From Arthrobacter sp. V1I7 (GTDB lineage: Bacteria; Actinomycetota; Actinomycetes; Actinomycetales; Micrococcaceae), in the NCBI RefSeq assembly GCF_030817015.1, contig NZ_JAUSYS010000001.1:2294001-2358000 (forward strand): DNA of 64,000 nt. Direction: 5' to 3'. Below the pieces are notes generated by a model that saw only the letters and a program-made list of their open reading frames with translations, ran no database searches and was not told the origin of the DNA. Within the stretch, counting starts at the first letter, position 1, and each line of letters opens with the position of its first letter. Position numbers and translations under genes: made by a program. This document shows positions 56,786 to 64,000 of the stretch, piece after piece.

Positions 56786-57169
56786 GTGGCCCGACGGTCG
56801 GCCGACGTGGGCCCACGGGCGCTGCTGACGTCCGGCTCGGCTTCGCGCATCACCTGCCACCACGCATGCTTCTTCGGGCGGGAATCACCGACAGCGCCAG
56901 GGCCATGATGGGACCCCGGGCGTCCTGCAGATCGAACAAAAGCCAGCACCTGAATCCATCCCTGCGCGTCAGTCCGAGCCTCGTGGGATCAAACGGAGGT
57001 CTGCTCAGCACTCGTGGGCAGCCGCCGTCCCGCCTTCGTGACCGACGCGTTGCCGGCAGCACCTCTGATAGGCGTACGCTATATAGGCTTCAGCGCATCG
57101 GCACCGGTCCCTTCAGGTCCGGTACCTGAGCGCGCGGAAGCCTTAAGGACCATACGTGAAGGAGATGGC
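56786..57169. other. Gene-free stretch before LysR
   Basis: No credible gene. TATATA at about 57079-57085 could be a -10 region for the LysR gene. The last bases GAAGGAGATGGC are its ribosome site. Confidence 0.5.
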
Positions 57170-58090
57170 GTGGACACGCGGAAGCTGAAGTATTTTCTTG
57201 CCGTGGTCGACCATGACGGATTCAACCGCGCGGCAGAACACCTGCTTATCGCCCAACCCTCCCTGTCCCAGACCATTGCCGGCCTGGAGAAGGATCTCGG
57301 CGTGCCACTCTTCCACCGGATCGGCCGCCGGGCGGTCCTCAGCGAAGCCGGCAAGGAACTTGTCGGGCCGGCACGCCTGGTGATGCGGGACCTCGATGCT
57401 GCACAGTCCGCTGTTCAGGCTCTTCGGGGTGTCCGCAGCGGGCGGCTGGACATCATCACGATGCCCTCCCCCGGGATCGAACCGTTGACATCCATGATCG
57501 CGGCCTTCAGCGAGGTACATCCCTCCGTGCGGCTCAACGTCGGGGCGGCGTTTACGCCCGAGGAAGTCATCGAATCCGTGCGCACGGGCAGCTCCGAGAT
57601 CGGCCTGGCCGGATCCTCCACTCCGATCCGCGTGCCGGGCGTCCAGGTTCTCGACCTGGAGCGCCAACCGCTGATCCTCATCGTGAATCCCAAGGCCGAT
57701 CCCTTCAGCCCCGGAGTGGCCATCCAGCGGGAGGATCTGGGCGGGCACCGGCTGATCGCTAGCCAGCGCGGATCCCTGATGCGCTGGCTGGTCGACGATG
57801 CGCTGGCCCACGGCGTCAACACCGAAATCGTCGTCGAGGTAGCGCACAGGACGTCGATTCTTCCGCTGGTACTGGCCGGGGTGGGCCACGCGGTGATGCC
57901 CTCCTCCTGGGCACCGACGGCGCACAAGGCCGGTCTGCGAACCCTGCTGATCGAGCCGGTTTCCTATCTGAATGTTGCGATCCTGAGTCGAAAGGATGGT
58001 CTGACTCCGGCCGCCACGGCGTTTCTGGATGTGGCAGAACTGTACGTGGCAAGCGGCAACGAAAGCGCTTCCCTGCCACGGGACCTATAG
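57170..58090 (+). CDS. LysR-family regulator next to the tartrate genes
   Basis: A 306-residue LysR-type protein: winged helix-turn-helix MDTRKLKYFLAVVDHDGFNRAAEHLLIAQPSLSQTIAGLEKDLG at residues 1-44, then an effector domain with MPSPGIEPLTSMIAAF. GTG 57170 after GAAGGAGATGGC is chosen because the helix-turn-helix begins directly there; 52 extra codons upstream look non-coding. It is co-directional with, and 117 bp before, tartrate dehydrogenase, with a palindrome between. Confidence 0.88.
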   Translation: MDTRKLKYFLAVVDHDGFNRAAEHLLIAQPSLSQTIAGLEKDLGVPLFHRIGRRAVLSEAGKELVGPARLVMRDLDAAQSAVQALRGVRSGRLDIITMPSPGIEPLTSMIAAFSEVHPSVRLNVGAAFTPEEVIESVRTGSSEIGLAGSSTPIRVPGVQVLDLERQPLILIVNPKADPFSPGVAIQREDLGGHRLIASQRGSLMRWLVDDALAHGVNTEIVVEVAHRTSILPLVLAGVGHAVMPSSWAPTAHKAGLRTLLIEPVSYLNVAILSRKDGLTPAATAFLDVAELYVASGNESASLPRDL

Positions 58091-58106
58091 GCCAAACCTA
58101 TTTGGC
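58091..58106 (+). promoter_or_regulatory. Palindrome GCCAAA-N4-TTTGGC before the tartrate genes
   Basis: GCCAAA (58091-58096) and TTTGGC (58101-58106) form a perfect short palindrome directly after the LysR stop and about 100 bp before the dehydrogenase start. Candidate LysR operator; a weak terminator is the alternative. Confidence 0.45.
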
Positions 58107-58207
58107 GCATCGAATCTTGGTCTTGGACGGCGGATGCTGCCGGGCCGTCTACTTGAAGAGGAAGGGCAGCGTGACGCTGCTAACACACTCAATAAGGAGG
58201 TAGGCAG

Positions 58208-59317
58208 ATGAGCGCCACCCAGAAATTCAGCATCGCTTCAATCCCCGCAGACGGGGTCGGCAAGGAAGTTGTCTCGGCAGGCCGCCGCGTCCTGGATGCC
58301 CTGGCAGAAACCTCCGCCGGGAAGTTCGGCTTTGACTGGACGGAGTTCCCGTGGGGCTGCGGCTACTACGCAAAAACCGGCAAAATGATGGCCGACGACG
58401 GCCTGGAGACCCTGAAGGACTTTGACGCCATCTACTTCGGCGCCGTCGGCTGGGAAAACGTCCCGGACCACATCAGCCTCTGGGGCCTGCGCCTGAACAT
58501 CACCCAGAACTTCGACCAGTGGGCCAACATCCGCCCGGTGAAGTTCCTCCCCGGCATTGAATCCCCGCTGCGCAAGGCCGACAACACCGAACTCGACTGG
58601 GTCGTTGTCCGCGAAAACAGTGAGGGCGAATACGCCGGCCTCGGCGGCCGCAACCTCAGCGGCCGCGGCCCGGGCAACGAGGTCGCATTGCAGACCGCAC
58701 TGTTCACCGAAAAGGGCTGCGAGCGGATCATGCGCTTCGCCTTCGACCTGGCCCGGACCCGCACGGTCAAGAAGGTCTCCTCGGTCACCAAGTCCAACGC
58801 CCAGCAGTACGGCATGGTCCTCTGGGACGAAGTCTTCAAGCGCGTCGCCCTGGACTACCCGGATGTACAGACCGAAAGTGTCCTCGTCGACGCGATGAGC
58901 GCCAAGTTCATCCTCCGGCCCGAAGACCTTTCCGTCGTCGTGGCATCGAACCTGAACGCTGACATTCTCTCGGACCTCGGCTCAGCACTGGCCGGGAGCC
59001 TGGGCCTGGCAGCCAGTGCCAACCTGAACCCGGAGCGCCGCTTCCCCAGCATGTTCGAACCGGTCCACGGCTCCGCGCCGGACATTGCCGGCAAGGGCAT
59101 CAGCAACCCGATCGGTGCAATCGCCAGTGCCGCCCTGATGCTGGACCACTTCGGCCTGCACGCGGAAGCCCGCCGGGTCGAAGCCGCCATCGAGCAGACC
59201 ACCGGCGCCGGGTACCTGACCCGCGACGTCGGCGGGGAAGCCACCACCGAGGACGTCACCGAAGCCATCATCAAGGCCCTGACCCATACCCTGGCGGCCG
59301 TCAGCCAGAACACGTAA
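58208..59317 (+). CDS. ttuC: Tartrate/D-malate dehydrogenase (isocitrate/isopropylmalate dehydrogenase family)
   Basis: A 369-residue beta-decarboxylating dehydrogenase. Family motifs: IPADGVGKEVV, the substrate-loop region LRLNITQNFDQWANIRPVKFLPGIESPL, VVVRENSEGEYAGLGGR, SVTKSNAQQYGMVLWDEVF with catalytic Lys, and the metal site VDAMSAKFILRPEDLSVVVASNLNADILSDLGS. The WENVPDHISLWGLRL stretch separates tartrate/D-malate dehydrogenases from LeuB. Such enzymes turn meso-tartrate into D-glycerate or D-malate into pyruvate. A glycerate kinase downstream favours the tartrate to glycerate reading. RBS AAGGAGGTAGGCAG. Confidence 0.88.
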   Translation: MSATQKFSIASIPADGVGKEVVSAGRRVLDALAETSAGKFGFDWTEFPWGCGYYAKTGKMMADDGLETLKDFDAIYFGAVGWENVPDHISLWGLRLNITQNFDQWANIRPVKFLPGIESPLRKADNTELDWVVVRENSEGEYAGLGGRNLSGRGPGNEVALQTALFTEKGCERIMRFAFDLARTRTVKKVSSVTKSNAQQYGMVLWDEVFKRVALDYPDVQTESVLVDAMSAKFILRPEDLSVVVASNLNADILSDLGSALAGSLGLAASANLNPERRFPSMFEPVHGSAPDIAGKGISNPIGAIASAALMLDHFGLHAEARRVEAAIEQTTGAGYLTRDVGGEATTEDVTEAIIKALTHTLAAVSQNT

Positions 59318-59352
59318 CCGTCCGGTCAAATCCCGCGGTCAGGACAAAGCCC

Positions 59353-59392
59353 GGAGTGGACGGCGGTTCAACACGCCGCCGCCGTTCACTCC
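59353..59392 (+). terminator. Hairpin between ttuC and the symporter gene
   Basis: GGAGTGGACGGCGG (59353-59366) pairs with CCGCCGTTCACTCC (59379-59392), 14 bp with one G-T pair. It may lower expression of the downstream transporter or separate transcripts. Confidence 0.55.
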
Positions 59393-59449
59393 GCTCATGC
59401 TCCCATCATCAAGCACCCTCCAGCTACATTCCACAACGAGGTAGGAATC

Positions 59450-60925
59450 ATGGATCACATCACCACCGCCGGCGCGGCAACGCCGGCCCCCAAGACACGC
59501 TGGTACAAGCAGCTGTACTTCTGGGTACTGACCGCCATTGTCGCCGGCATTCTCGTCGGCTGGCTCGCGCCGAGCGTCGGGATCGCCATGGAACCCATCG
59601 GCACGACTTTCGTGAATTCGATGAAGATGCTCATCGGCCCGATCGTGTTCCTGACCATCGTCGGCGGCATCGCCAGCGTCGCGGACCTGAAGAAGGTCGG
59701 CATGACCGGCCTGAAGGCCCTGACCTATTTCCAGGTCGGCACGATCCTCGCCATGATCTTCGGACTCGTGGCCATCAACCTCTTCCGCCTCGGTGAGGGC
59801 GTGAACGCCGATGCCAGCACGATCGAGACTTCCGATTCGGCCGCCAAGCTGATCGACGCCGGCCAGAACCAGGAATGGTGGCAGTTCCTCACCCACATCA
59901 TCCCTACCAGCATCGTCGGCCCTTTCGTTGAAGGCGACATTCTCCAGGTCATCTTCATCGCCGTGATCTTCGGCATTGCGTTAAACGCTATGGGCAAGGT
60001 CGGCGCGCCCGTCCTGGACGGCGTGCAGCGACTGACCGGCGTCATGTTCAAGATCCTGAGCTTCATCATGAAGGCCGCCCCGATCGGCGCCTTCGGCGCG
60101 ATGGCCTACGCAGTAGGCAAGTTCGGCGTCTCCTCCCTGACCAGCATGGGCGGACTCATCGCCCTCTTCTACATCACCTCTATCCTCTTCGTGGTGATCG
60201 TTCTCGGCTCCATCATGGCCTTCCTGAAGCTGAACATTTTCACGATGATCCGTCACCTCAAAGAGGAATACATGCTCATTCTGGGCACCTCCACCGCCGA
60301 ACCGGCTCTGCCTGGCCTGATGCGCAAACTCGAACATGCCGGCGTGAAGAAGGAAACCGTAGGACTCGTTGTCCCGACCGGCTACAGCTTCAACCTCGAC
60401 GGCGCCGCCATCTACCTGTCCCTGGCCGCCCTCTACATCGCCCAGGCCACCAACACGGAACTGACTCTCGGCCAGCAGTTGGGCCTGCTCGCGGTCATGC
60501 TGCTGACCTCCAAGGGCGCGGCAGGTGTCGCAGGCGGCGGCTTCATCGCCCTGACCGCCACCCTGACCACGATCGGCACCATCCCCGCGGCCGGTATCAT
60601 GCTTATCTTCGGCATCGACAAGTTCATGTCCGAATGCCGGGCACTGGTGAACTTCACCGGCAACGCCGTCGCCACCTTGTTCATCGCCTGGTGGGACCGC
60701 ACCCTGGACGCGGACCGCGCCCGCAGGGTCTTCAAAGGCGAGACCGTGGAGCCCATGCCGTCCGAGGACCCGATCCACCTCGACGAGGTAATCGATATCG
60801 ACGATGACCTGACCGAATACGGCCACCACACGCCCAAGGAAACTGGCGCCAAGCACGCAGGACCCGCCGACGATGCCACGCCCTCCAAGGACGACCACCG
60901 CCCCGTCTACTCGGAAACCATCTGA
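59450..60925 (+). CDS. dctA: DctA-type dicarboxylate:cation symporter
   Basis: A 491-residue protein of the dicarboxylate/amino acid:cation symporter family. It has eight or more transmembrane helices, the hairpin motif LGTSTAEPALPGLMRKLE (counterpart of SSSATLP) and the transport-domain block VVPTGYSFNLDGAAIYLSLAALYIAQATNTEL with TSKGAAGVAGGGFIAL. The last ~60 residues are charged and hydrophilic. Between tartrate dehydrogenase and glycerate kinase, it probably imports tartrate or C4-dicarboxylates. Confidence 0.9.
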   Translation: MDHITTAGAATPAPKTRWYKQLYFWVLTAIVAGILVGWLAPSVGIAMEPIGTTFVNSMKMLIGPIVFLTIVGGIASVADLKKVGMTGLKALTYFQVGTILAMIFGLVAINLFRLGEGVNADASTIETSDSAAKLIDAGQNQEWWQFLTHIIPTSIVGPFVEGDILQVIFIAVIFGIALNAMGKVGAPVLDGVQRLTGVMFKILSFIMKAAPIGAFGAMAYAVGKFGVSSLTSMGGLIALFYITSILFVVIVLGSIMAFLKLNIFTMIRHLKEEYMLILGTSTAEPALPGLMRKLEHAGVKKETVGLVVPTGYSFNLDGAAIYLSLAALYIAQATNTELTLGQQLGLLAVMLLTSKGAAGVAGGGFIALTATLTTIGTIPAAGIMLIFGIDKFMSECRALVNFTGNAVATLFIAWWDRTLDADRARRVFKGETVEPMPSEDPIHLDEVIDIDDDLTEYGHHTPKETGAKHAGPADDATPSKDDHRPVYSETI

Positions 60926-60926
60926 C

Positions 60927-62144
60927 ATGAACAGCGCAACCGCCCCGAAAACCGTGCGGACCCTCATCGCGCCGGATAAGTTCAAAGGCAGCCTCACTGC
61001 CGGAGAAGTAGCGGATGCCCTGGCAGAAGGGCTCCGCTCCGGAAACGAAGCCGGGACCGGGACGGTCGATTGCGAACTACTACCGCTGGCGGACGGAGGT
61101 GACGGCAGCGTCGACGCCGCCGTCGCCTCCGGCTTCACCCGACGCGGCAATACCGTCGCCGGACCCACCGGCCAGCCCGTCCAGGCCAGCATCGCCTACA
61201 ACGGCATTACCGCCGTCGTCGAAGTCGCAAACACCTGCGGCCTCGGGCTGCTCCCCGACGGTAAACTGGAACCGCTTGACACCTCCAGCCGCGGCTTCGG
61301 CGAAGCCCTCCTGTTCGCCCTCAGGCTGAAACCGGCAAGGATCGTCATGGCACTGGGCGGCAGTGCCAGCACTGACGGCGGAATGGGAATGCTCACCGCC
61401 CTGGGGTACAGCTTCCGCGACGCCGACGGCCGGCAGCTCTACGGCAGCGGCCGCGCACTCGCACCGATCCACTCCATCCATCGCACCGCCCTTCCGGAGC
61501 TGACCGACACTGAACTCGTCGTCGCCAGCGATGTACACAACCCGCTCCTCGGAGCCCAGGGCGCCCCTGCGGTCTTCGGACCACAAAAAGGCGCCTCACC
61601 GGAAGCCATTGCGGAACTCGACAATGGACTGAAGCACTTCATCACCAAAATGACCGAAGCTGGCTTCGCGGACGCTATCACGCTCGCCGAGCACGAAGGC
61701 GCCGGCAGCGCCGGAGGAATCGGCTATGCCTGCCTGCTGCTCGGCGCCAAACAGGTATCCGGAGCCGACTACTTCCTGGACCTGCTGGACTTCAACACCC
61801 GAAAGGACAGTTGTGACGTCGTCATCACCGGAGAGGGAAGCATCGACGAACAGACCCTCGCCGGCAAACTGCCAGCGGCAGTCGCACGCCGGTCAGGGCA
61901 ACGCCCCATTATCGCCGTGGCCGGCCGCTCCCTCCTCCAGCAGGAACGGTGGTCCGAAATGCCCCTAACCCGGGTGTACACGCTGGCAGAGTACACGGAC
62001 GAGGACTCATCGAAAGATCCTGAGCTCTCTGCACGGCTGCTCCGCAAGATCGGCCAGGACATCGGCACAAGCCTGCTGTATGGAATTAGCTCAGCAGAAG
62101 ATGGTCGCCGCCCCGGACCAGATGACGCTGCCGGCGAGCCTTGA
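60927..62144 (+). CDS. Glycerate 2-kinase, second
   Basis: A 405-residue paralogue of the kinase at 51876 ([91 protein letters not shown]). ATG 60927 is one base past the symporter stop, so the two are coupled. It would phosphorylate D-glycerate made from tartrate. Clearly diverged from the first kinase, so it is not part of the cluster duplication. Confidence 0.92.
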   Translation: MNSATAPKTVRTLIAPDKFKGSLTAGEVADALAEGLRSGNEAGTGTVDCELLPLADGGDGSVDAAVASGFTRRGNTVAGPTGQPVQASIAYNGITAVVEVANTCGLGLLPDGKLEPLDTSSRGFGEALLFALRLKPARIVMALGGSASTDGGMGMLTALGYSFRDADGRQLYGSGRALAPIHSIHRTALPELTDTELVVASDVHNPLLGAQGAPAVFGPQKGASPEAIAELDNGLKHFITKMTEAGFADAITLAEHEGAGSAGGIGYACLLLGAKQVSGADYFLDLLDFNTRKDSCDVVITGEGSIDEQTLAGKLPAAVARRSGQRPIIAVAGRSLLQQERWSEMPLTRVYTLAEYTDEDSSKDPELSARLLRKIGQDIGTSLLYGISSAEDGRRPGPDDAAGEP

Positions 62145-62241
62145 CAAGCGGATGCCTTCGCCCGGGTCCGGACACCGCGACGCCCGCCACCAAGGCAACT
62201 AATCGGAGGGACCCGGCCTCCCGGAATGGCCCTCGCGCTAC

Positions 62242-62247
62242 TATAAT
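62242..62247 (+). promoter_or_regulatory. Consensus -10 box TATAAT before the 69-aa gene
   Basis: A perfect TATAAT in GC-rich surroundings lies 30 bp before the ATG at 62278. There is no recognisable -35 box at 16-18 bp. Confidence 0.5.
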
Positions 62248-62277
62248 TTGGTTCACACGAGCGGGAGATGAGCGAAG

Positions 62278-62487
62278 ATGCGCGGATTTGCCAGACGCCA
62301 AACGGGAGGGCGCGGAGTAGGCCTATTCGCGGCCGTGTATCTGGCCATCGGCGTGGTGGTCGCCGCCACGCACGGCTACTTGGTGGCCTGGAACGTTCCC
62401 GGCAACATTCTGGAAGGCCTGGCGGCGATTGTCCTGTGGCCGCTGGTGGCGCTCCTTGGAGTGGACCTGCACACCCTGATCGCCTAG
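62278..62487 (+). CDS. Small membrane protein (69 residues)
   Basis: A basic N-terminus (MRGFARRQTGGR) is followed by two hydrophobic segments (residues ~14-34 and ~44-66) joined by a loop with NVPGN, so a two-pass inner-membrane protein is likely. GGGAGATGAGCGAAG precedes the ATG and a consensus -10 box lies upstream. Such proteins are widespread, unnamed actinobacterial membrane proteins. Confidence 0.6.
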   Translation: MRGFARRQTGGRGVGLFAAVYLAIGVVVAATHGYLVAWNVPGNILEGLAAIVLWPLVALLGVDLHTLIA

Positions 62488-62560
62488 ACCCCGCAGATCC
62501 CCTTCGGCGGCGAGTCCCTCATCGGGACGATGCTTGTCCATCGCCACCAACCATTGACCG

Positions 62561-62600
62561 TTTCTGTCCCTACAATTTAGTTTCTGTCCCTACAATTTAA
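62561..62600 (+). repeat. 20-bp tandem duplication with a -10-like box
   Basis: TTTCTGTCCCTACAATTTA occurs at 62561-62579 and 62581-62599, separated by one base. Each copy contains TACAAT (62571-62576 and 62591-62596), so the csbD promoter -10 region is doubled. TTGACC at 62554-62559 is too close to the first box for a normal 17-bp spacer. Confidence 0.85.
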
Positions 62601-62655
62601 TTGTCGGCCTCCATGGCATTCACGTCGCGGGGGCGGCCAAAGAAGGAGAACGACC

Positions 62656-62832
62656 ATGGGCTTGGGTGACAAGATCCATAATGCCGCTGAGAAACTCCAC
62701 GGCAAGGGCAAACAAGCTGCTGGCGAGGCCACCGGCAACGACCGGTTGAGGGCCGAGGGCAAAAGCCGGCAGGTCAAAGCCGACCTGAAGCAGGCTGGCG
62801 AAAAAATCAGAGACGCTTTCAAGAAACACTGA
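62656..62832 (+). CDS. CsbD-family stress protein (58 residues)
   Basis: A highly charged, Lys/Gly/Ala-rich short protein: GDKIHNAAEKLHGKGKQAAGEATGNDRLRAEGKSRQVKADLKQAGEKIRDAFKKH. This matches the CsbD family, sigma-B-type stress proteins of unknown molecular role. RBS AGAAGGAGAACGACC. A hairpin follows. Confidence 0.88.
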   Translation: MGLGDKIHNAAEKLHGKGKQAAGEATGNDRLRAEGKSRQVKADLKQAGEKIRDAFKKH

Positions 62833-62846
62833 TTCAAGCGCCAAAA

Positions 62847-62882
62847 GGCAGAGGCGTGATCCGTCCGGGCCGCGCCTCTGCC
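62847..62882 (+). terminator. Terminator after csbD-like gene
   Basis: GGCAGAGGCG (62847-62856) pairs perfectly with CGCCTCTGCC (62873-62882). The rest of 62883-63149 contains no visible gene. Confidence 0.65.
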
Positions 62883-63149
62883 CTCCCTTGCCCTTCGCAC
62901 CTGGCGTCCACGCCGGATCCCCCGCTTCAGGTAGCCGACGCTGGCATTTCCTCAGCGGACTCGGGCACAACCTCCCTGTGATCCGGGCTCAGGGTGCCGC
63001 GCTCATCGCCCGTCTCGGTTCGTAGCGGAGACCTCCAGGCCCGGGGGCGGGCAGCCGGACGGCGACAAACGCGCCACGCCAAACTCCGCACACGGGAGGA
63101 TAATTACACCGAGATCCAACGGTCCACGCGGACACAGAAGGGGGGTCCG

Positions 63150-63737
63150 ATGCTTACGCTGCCGCGCATCACGGTGGAGGTCCCCGTGATCGGCGTCGGA
63201 TCAGCCCCTTCGGACTACGATGAGCTGGGCACGCACGTCGATGCGTTGCGGCGACGCCAGGGCCTGCACCTGACCCTGCTGCACATCGGGGTCCTGGACG
63301 ACTTCTCCCAGGACGTCGCGGACTGGACCAACGGATTCACCAGCAGCGAGACAGCCACACGCACTGTGGTTGAGTGGTTGGAGGCCTTGCCGGTATTGGC
63401 AGCCTTCACGGGACGTGCCGACAAGCTGATTGTGCTGGGCGGTGGAAATGTGTGCGGACTCGAAGTGGACGTCCCCGAGCACGTGCATGATTTTCAGGTC
63501 CTGCTCGTGCGCGCGCTCCATGAACTGCTCGACGAGCTGCTCGTGGACAATGTTGATGACTTCATTCTCAGCTCACGTGCGTTGGGCTACAGGTATCCCC
63601 GTTGGACACCCCACGTTGCTGTCGGCCGCCCCAAGACCAGGGCCCGGGAGCCCCTGAGGATCGAATCCTTGGCCATCGACTTCGGAAGCTCACGCATCCG
63701 GAACCACCGCTTCCTTCCGGCCGCCGGCATCGGCTGA
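63150..63737 (+). CDS. Possible 2H-phosphoesterase-like protein
   Basis: A 195-residue protein with two spaced His motifs typical of 2H phosphoesterases/2'-5' RNA ligases: LHLTLLHIGVLDD (HLT at about residue 36) and TPHVAVGRPK (HVA at about residue 161). In the second motif the expected Thr/Ser after His-x is Ala, so catalysis may be impaired. ATG 63150 after AAGGGGGGTCCG is used; a longer start is less likely. The substrate is unknown. Confidence 0.55.
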   Translation: MLTLPRITVEVPVIGVGSAPSDYDELGTHVDALRRRQGLHLTLLHIGVLDDFSQDVADWTNGFTSSETATRTVVEWLEALPVLAAFTGRADKLIVLGGGNVCGLEVDVPEHVHDFQVLLVRALHELLDELLVDNVDDFILSSRALGYRYPRWTPHVAVGRPKTRAREPLRIESLAIDFGSSRIRNHRFLPAAGIG

Positions 63738-63746
63738 CCGCGGCGA

Positions 63747-64000
63747 TCAGGTGTCGGCCAAGCCACTCGGGGATCCGCTGCGGCCGAGCAAGTATTCGAG
63801 TTCGACCAGCCCGGCATCGTACGTCTTCGCACTCAGCAGACGCAGCAGGGCGGGATCCTGACCGCGGGGAAAGACGCCCCGCCCCGCGCCAATCGCGACG
63901 GGCAGAACGACGAGCCGCACGGCGTCAACCTCGCCGGCCCGGAAGAACGCCTCGCTCAGGGAGAGACTGCCCCAGAGCACGATCGTGCCGGCGGTCTCGC
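63747..64000 (-). CDS. RibD C-terminal/dihydrofolate reductase-like protein, partial
   Basis: The frame is open at the right edge, so the N-terminal part is outside the window. The visible 84 codons read GTIVLWGSLSLSEAFFRAGEVDAVRLVVLPVAIGAGRGVFP, the C-terminal half of the DHFR-like reductase family, as in the gene at 37324. It converges with the 2H-like gene, nine bases apart. Confidence 0.8.
   Translation of the reverse strand, partial: ETAGTIVLWGSLSLSEAFFRAGEVDAVRLVVLPVAIGAGRGVFPRGQDPALLRLLSAKTYDAGLVELEYLLGRSGSPSGLADT

Overview
The window is high-GC DNA with strong Shine-Dalgarno sites, tight operons and frequent GTG/TTG starts. Gene content points to an actinobacterium of the Micrococcaceae (Arthrobacter/Pseudarthrobacter type): the uricase closely resembles the known Arthrobacter enzyme, and E1 of pyruvate dehydrogenase is the single-chain AceE type. 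No rRNA, tRNA, IS element or CRISPR array was seen.

Layout. 1-3.6 kb: end of aspartate ammonia-lyase, an asparagine-type permease and a Gfo/Idh oxidoreductase. 3.7-13.3 kb: first ureide/glyoxylate cluster (uraD, hiuH, a wrecked malic enzyme, malate synthase, a wrecked aldolase-like gene, allE, hyi, glxR, gcl, allB). 13.6-20.1 kb: phosphonate module (phosphonoacetate hydrolase, OPA-type MFS transporter, aldehyde dehydrogenase, LysR, FAD oxidoreductase). 20.1-27.2 kb: two NCS1 allantoin/hydantoin-type transporters around an Asp/Glu-racemase-fold protein, then a divergent aceE. 27.2-37 kb: molybdenum-cofactor cytidylyltransferase-like gene and a leftward purine operon (guanine deaminase, AzgA-type permease, xdhC, xanthine dehydrogenase subunits). 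37-42.4 kb: DHFR-like gene, a 62-aa unknown protein, uricase, urate permease and an IclR regulator. 42.6-54.4 kb: second copy of the ureide/glyoxylate cluster, with intact malic enzyme and aldolase-like gene and an added glycerate kinase, but a frameshifted gcl. 54.5-64 kb: peroxiredoxin, P-loop kinase, USP, small zinc-ribbon protein, a LysR/tartrate dehydrogenase/dicarboxylate symporter/glycerate kinase unit, and small stress-type genes.

How it works together. The genes take guanine/hypoxanthine through xanthine, urate, 5-hydroxyisourate, OHCU and allantoin to allantoate, and from ureidoglycine to ureidoglycolate. Glyoxylate then has two exits: the glycerate pathway (gcl, hyi, glxR, glycerate kinase), and an oxidative loop in which malate synthase, malic enzyme and pyruvate dehydrogenase E1 regenerate acetyl-CoA. 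Allantoate amidohydrolase and a recognised ureidoglycolate-cleaving enzyme are missing from the window.

The strongest hidden signal is a 15-bp imperfect palindrome, TTCC-N7-GAAA/GGAA, at ten loci. At six of them it is a doublet spaced exactly 21 bp, usually just downstream of a -10 box. It ties uraD, both hyi operons, the malic enzyme operon, an NCS1 operon, aceE, the purine operon, uricase, the 62-aa gene and the IclR gene into one probable regulon. The second signal is that the two clusters are direct repeats about 41 kb apart that have decayed at different genes and share gene-conversion tracts.
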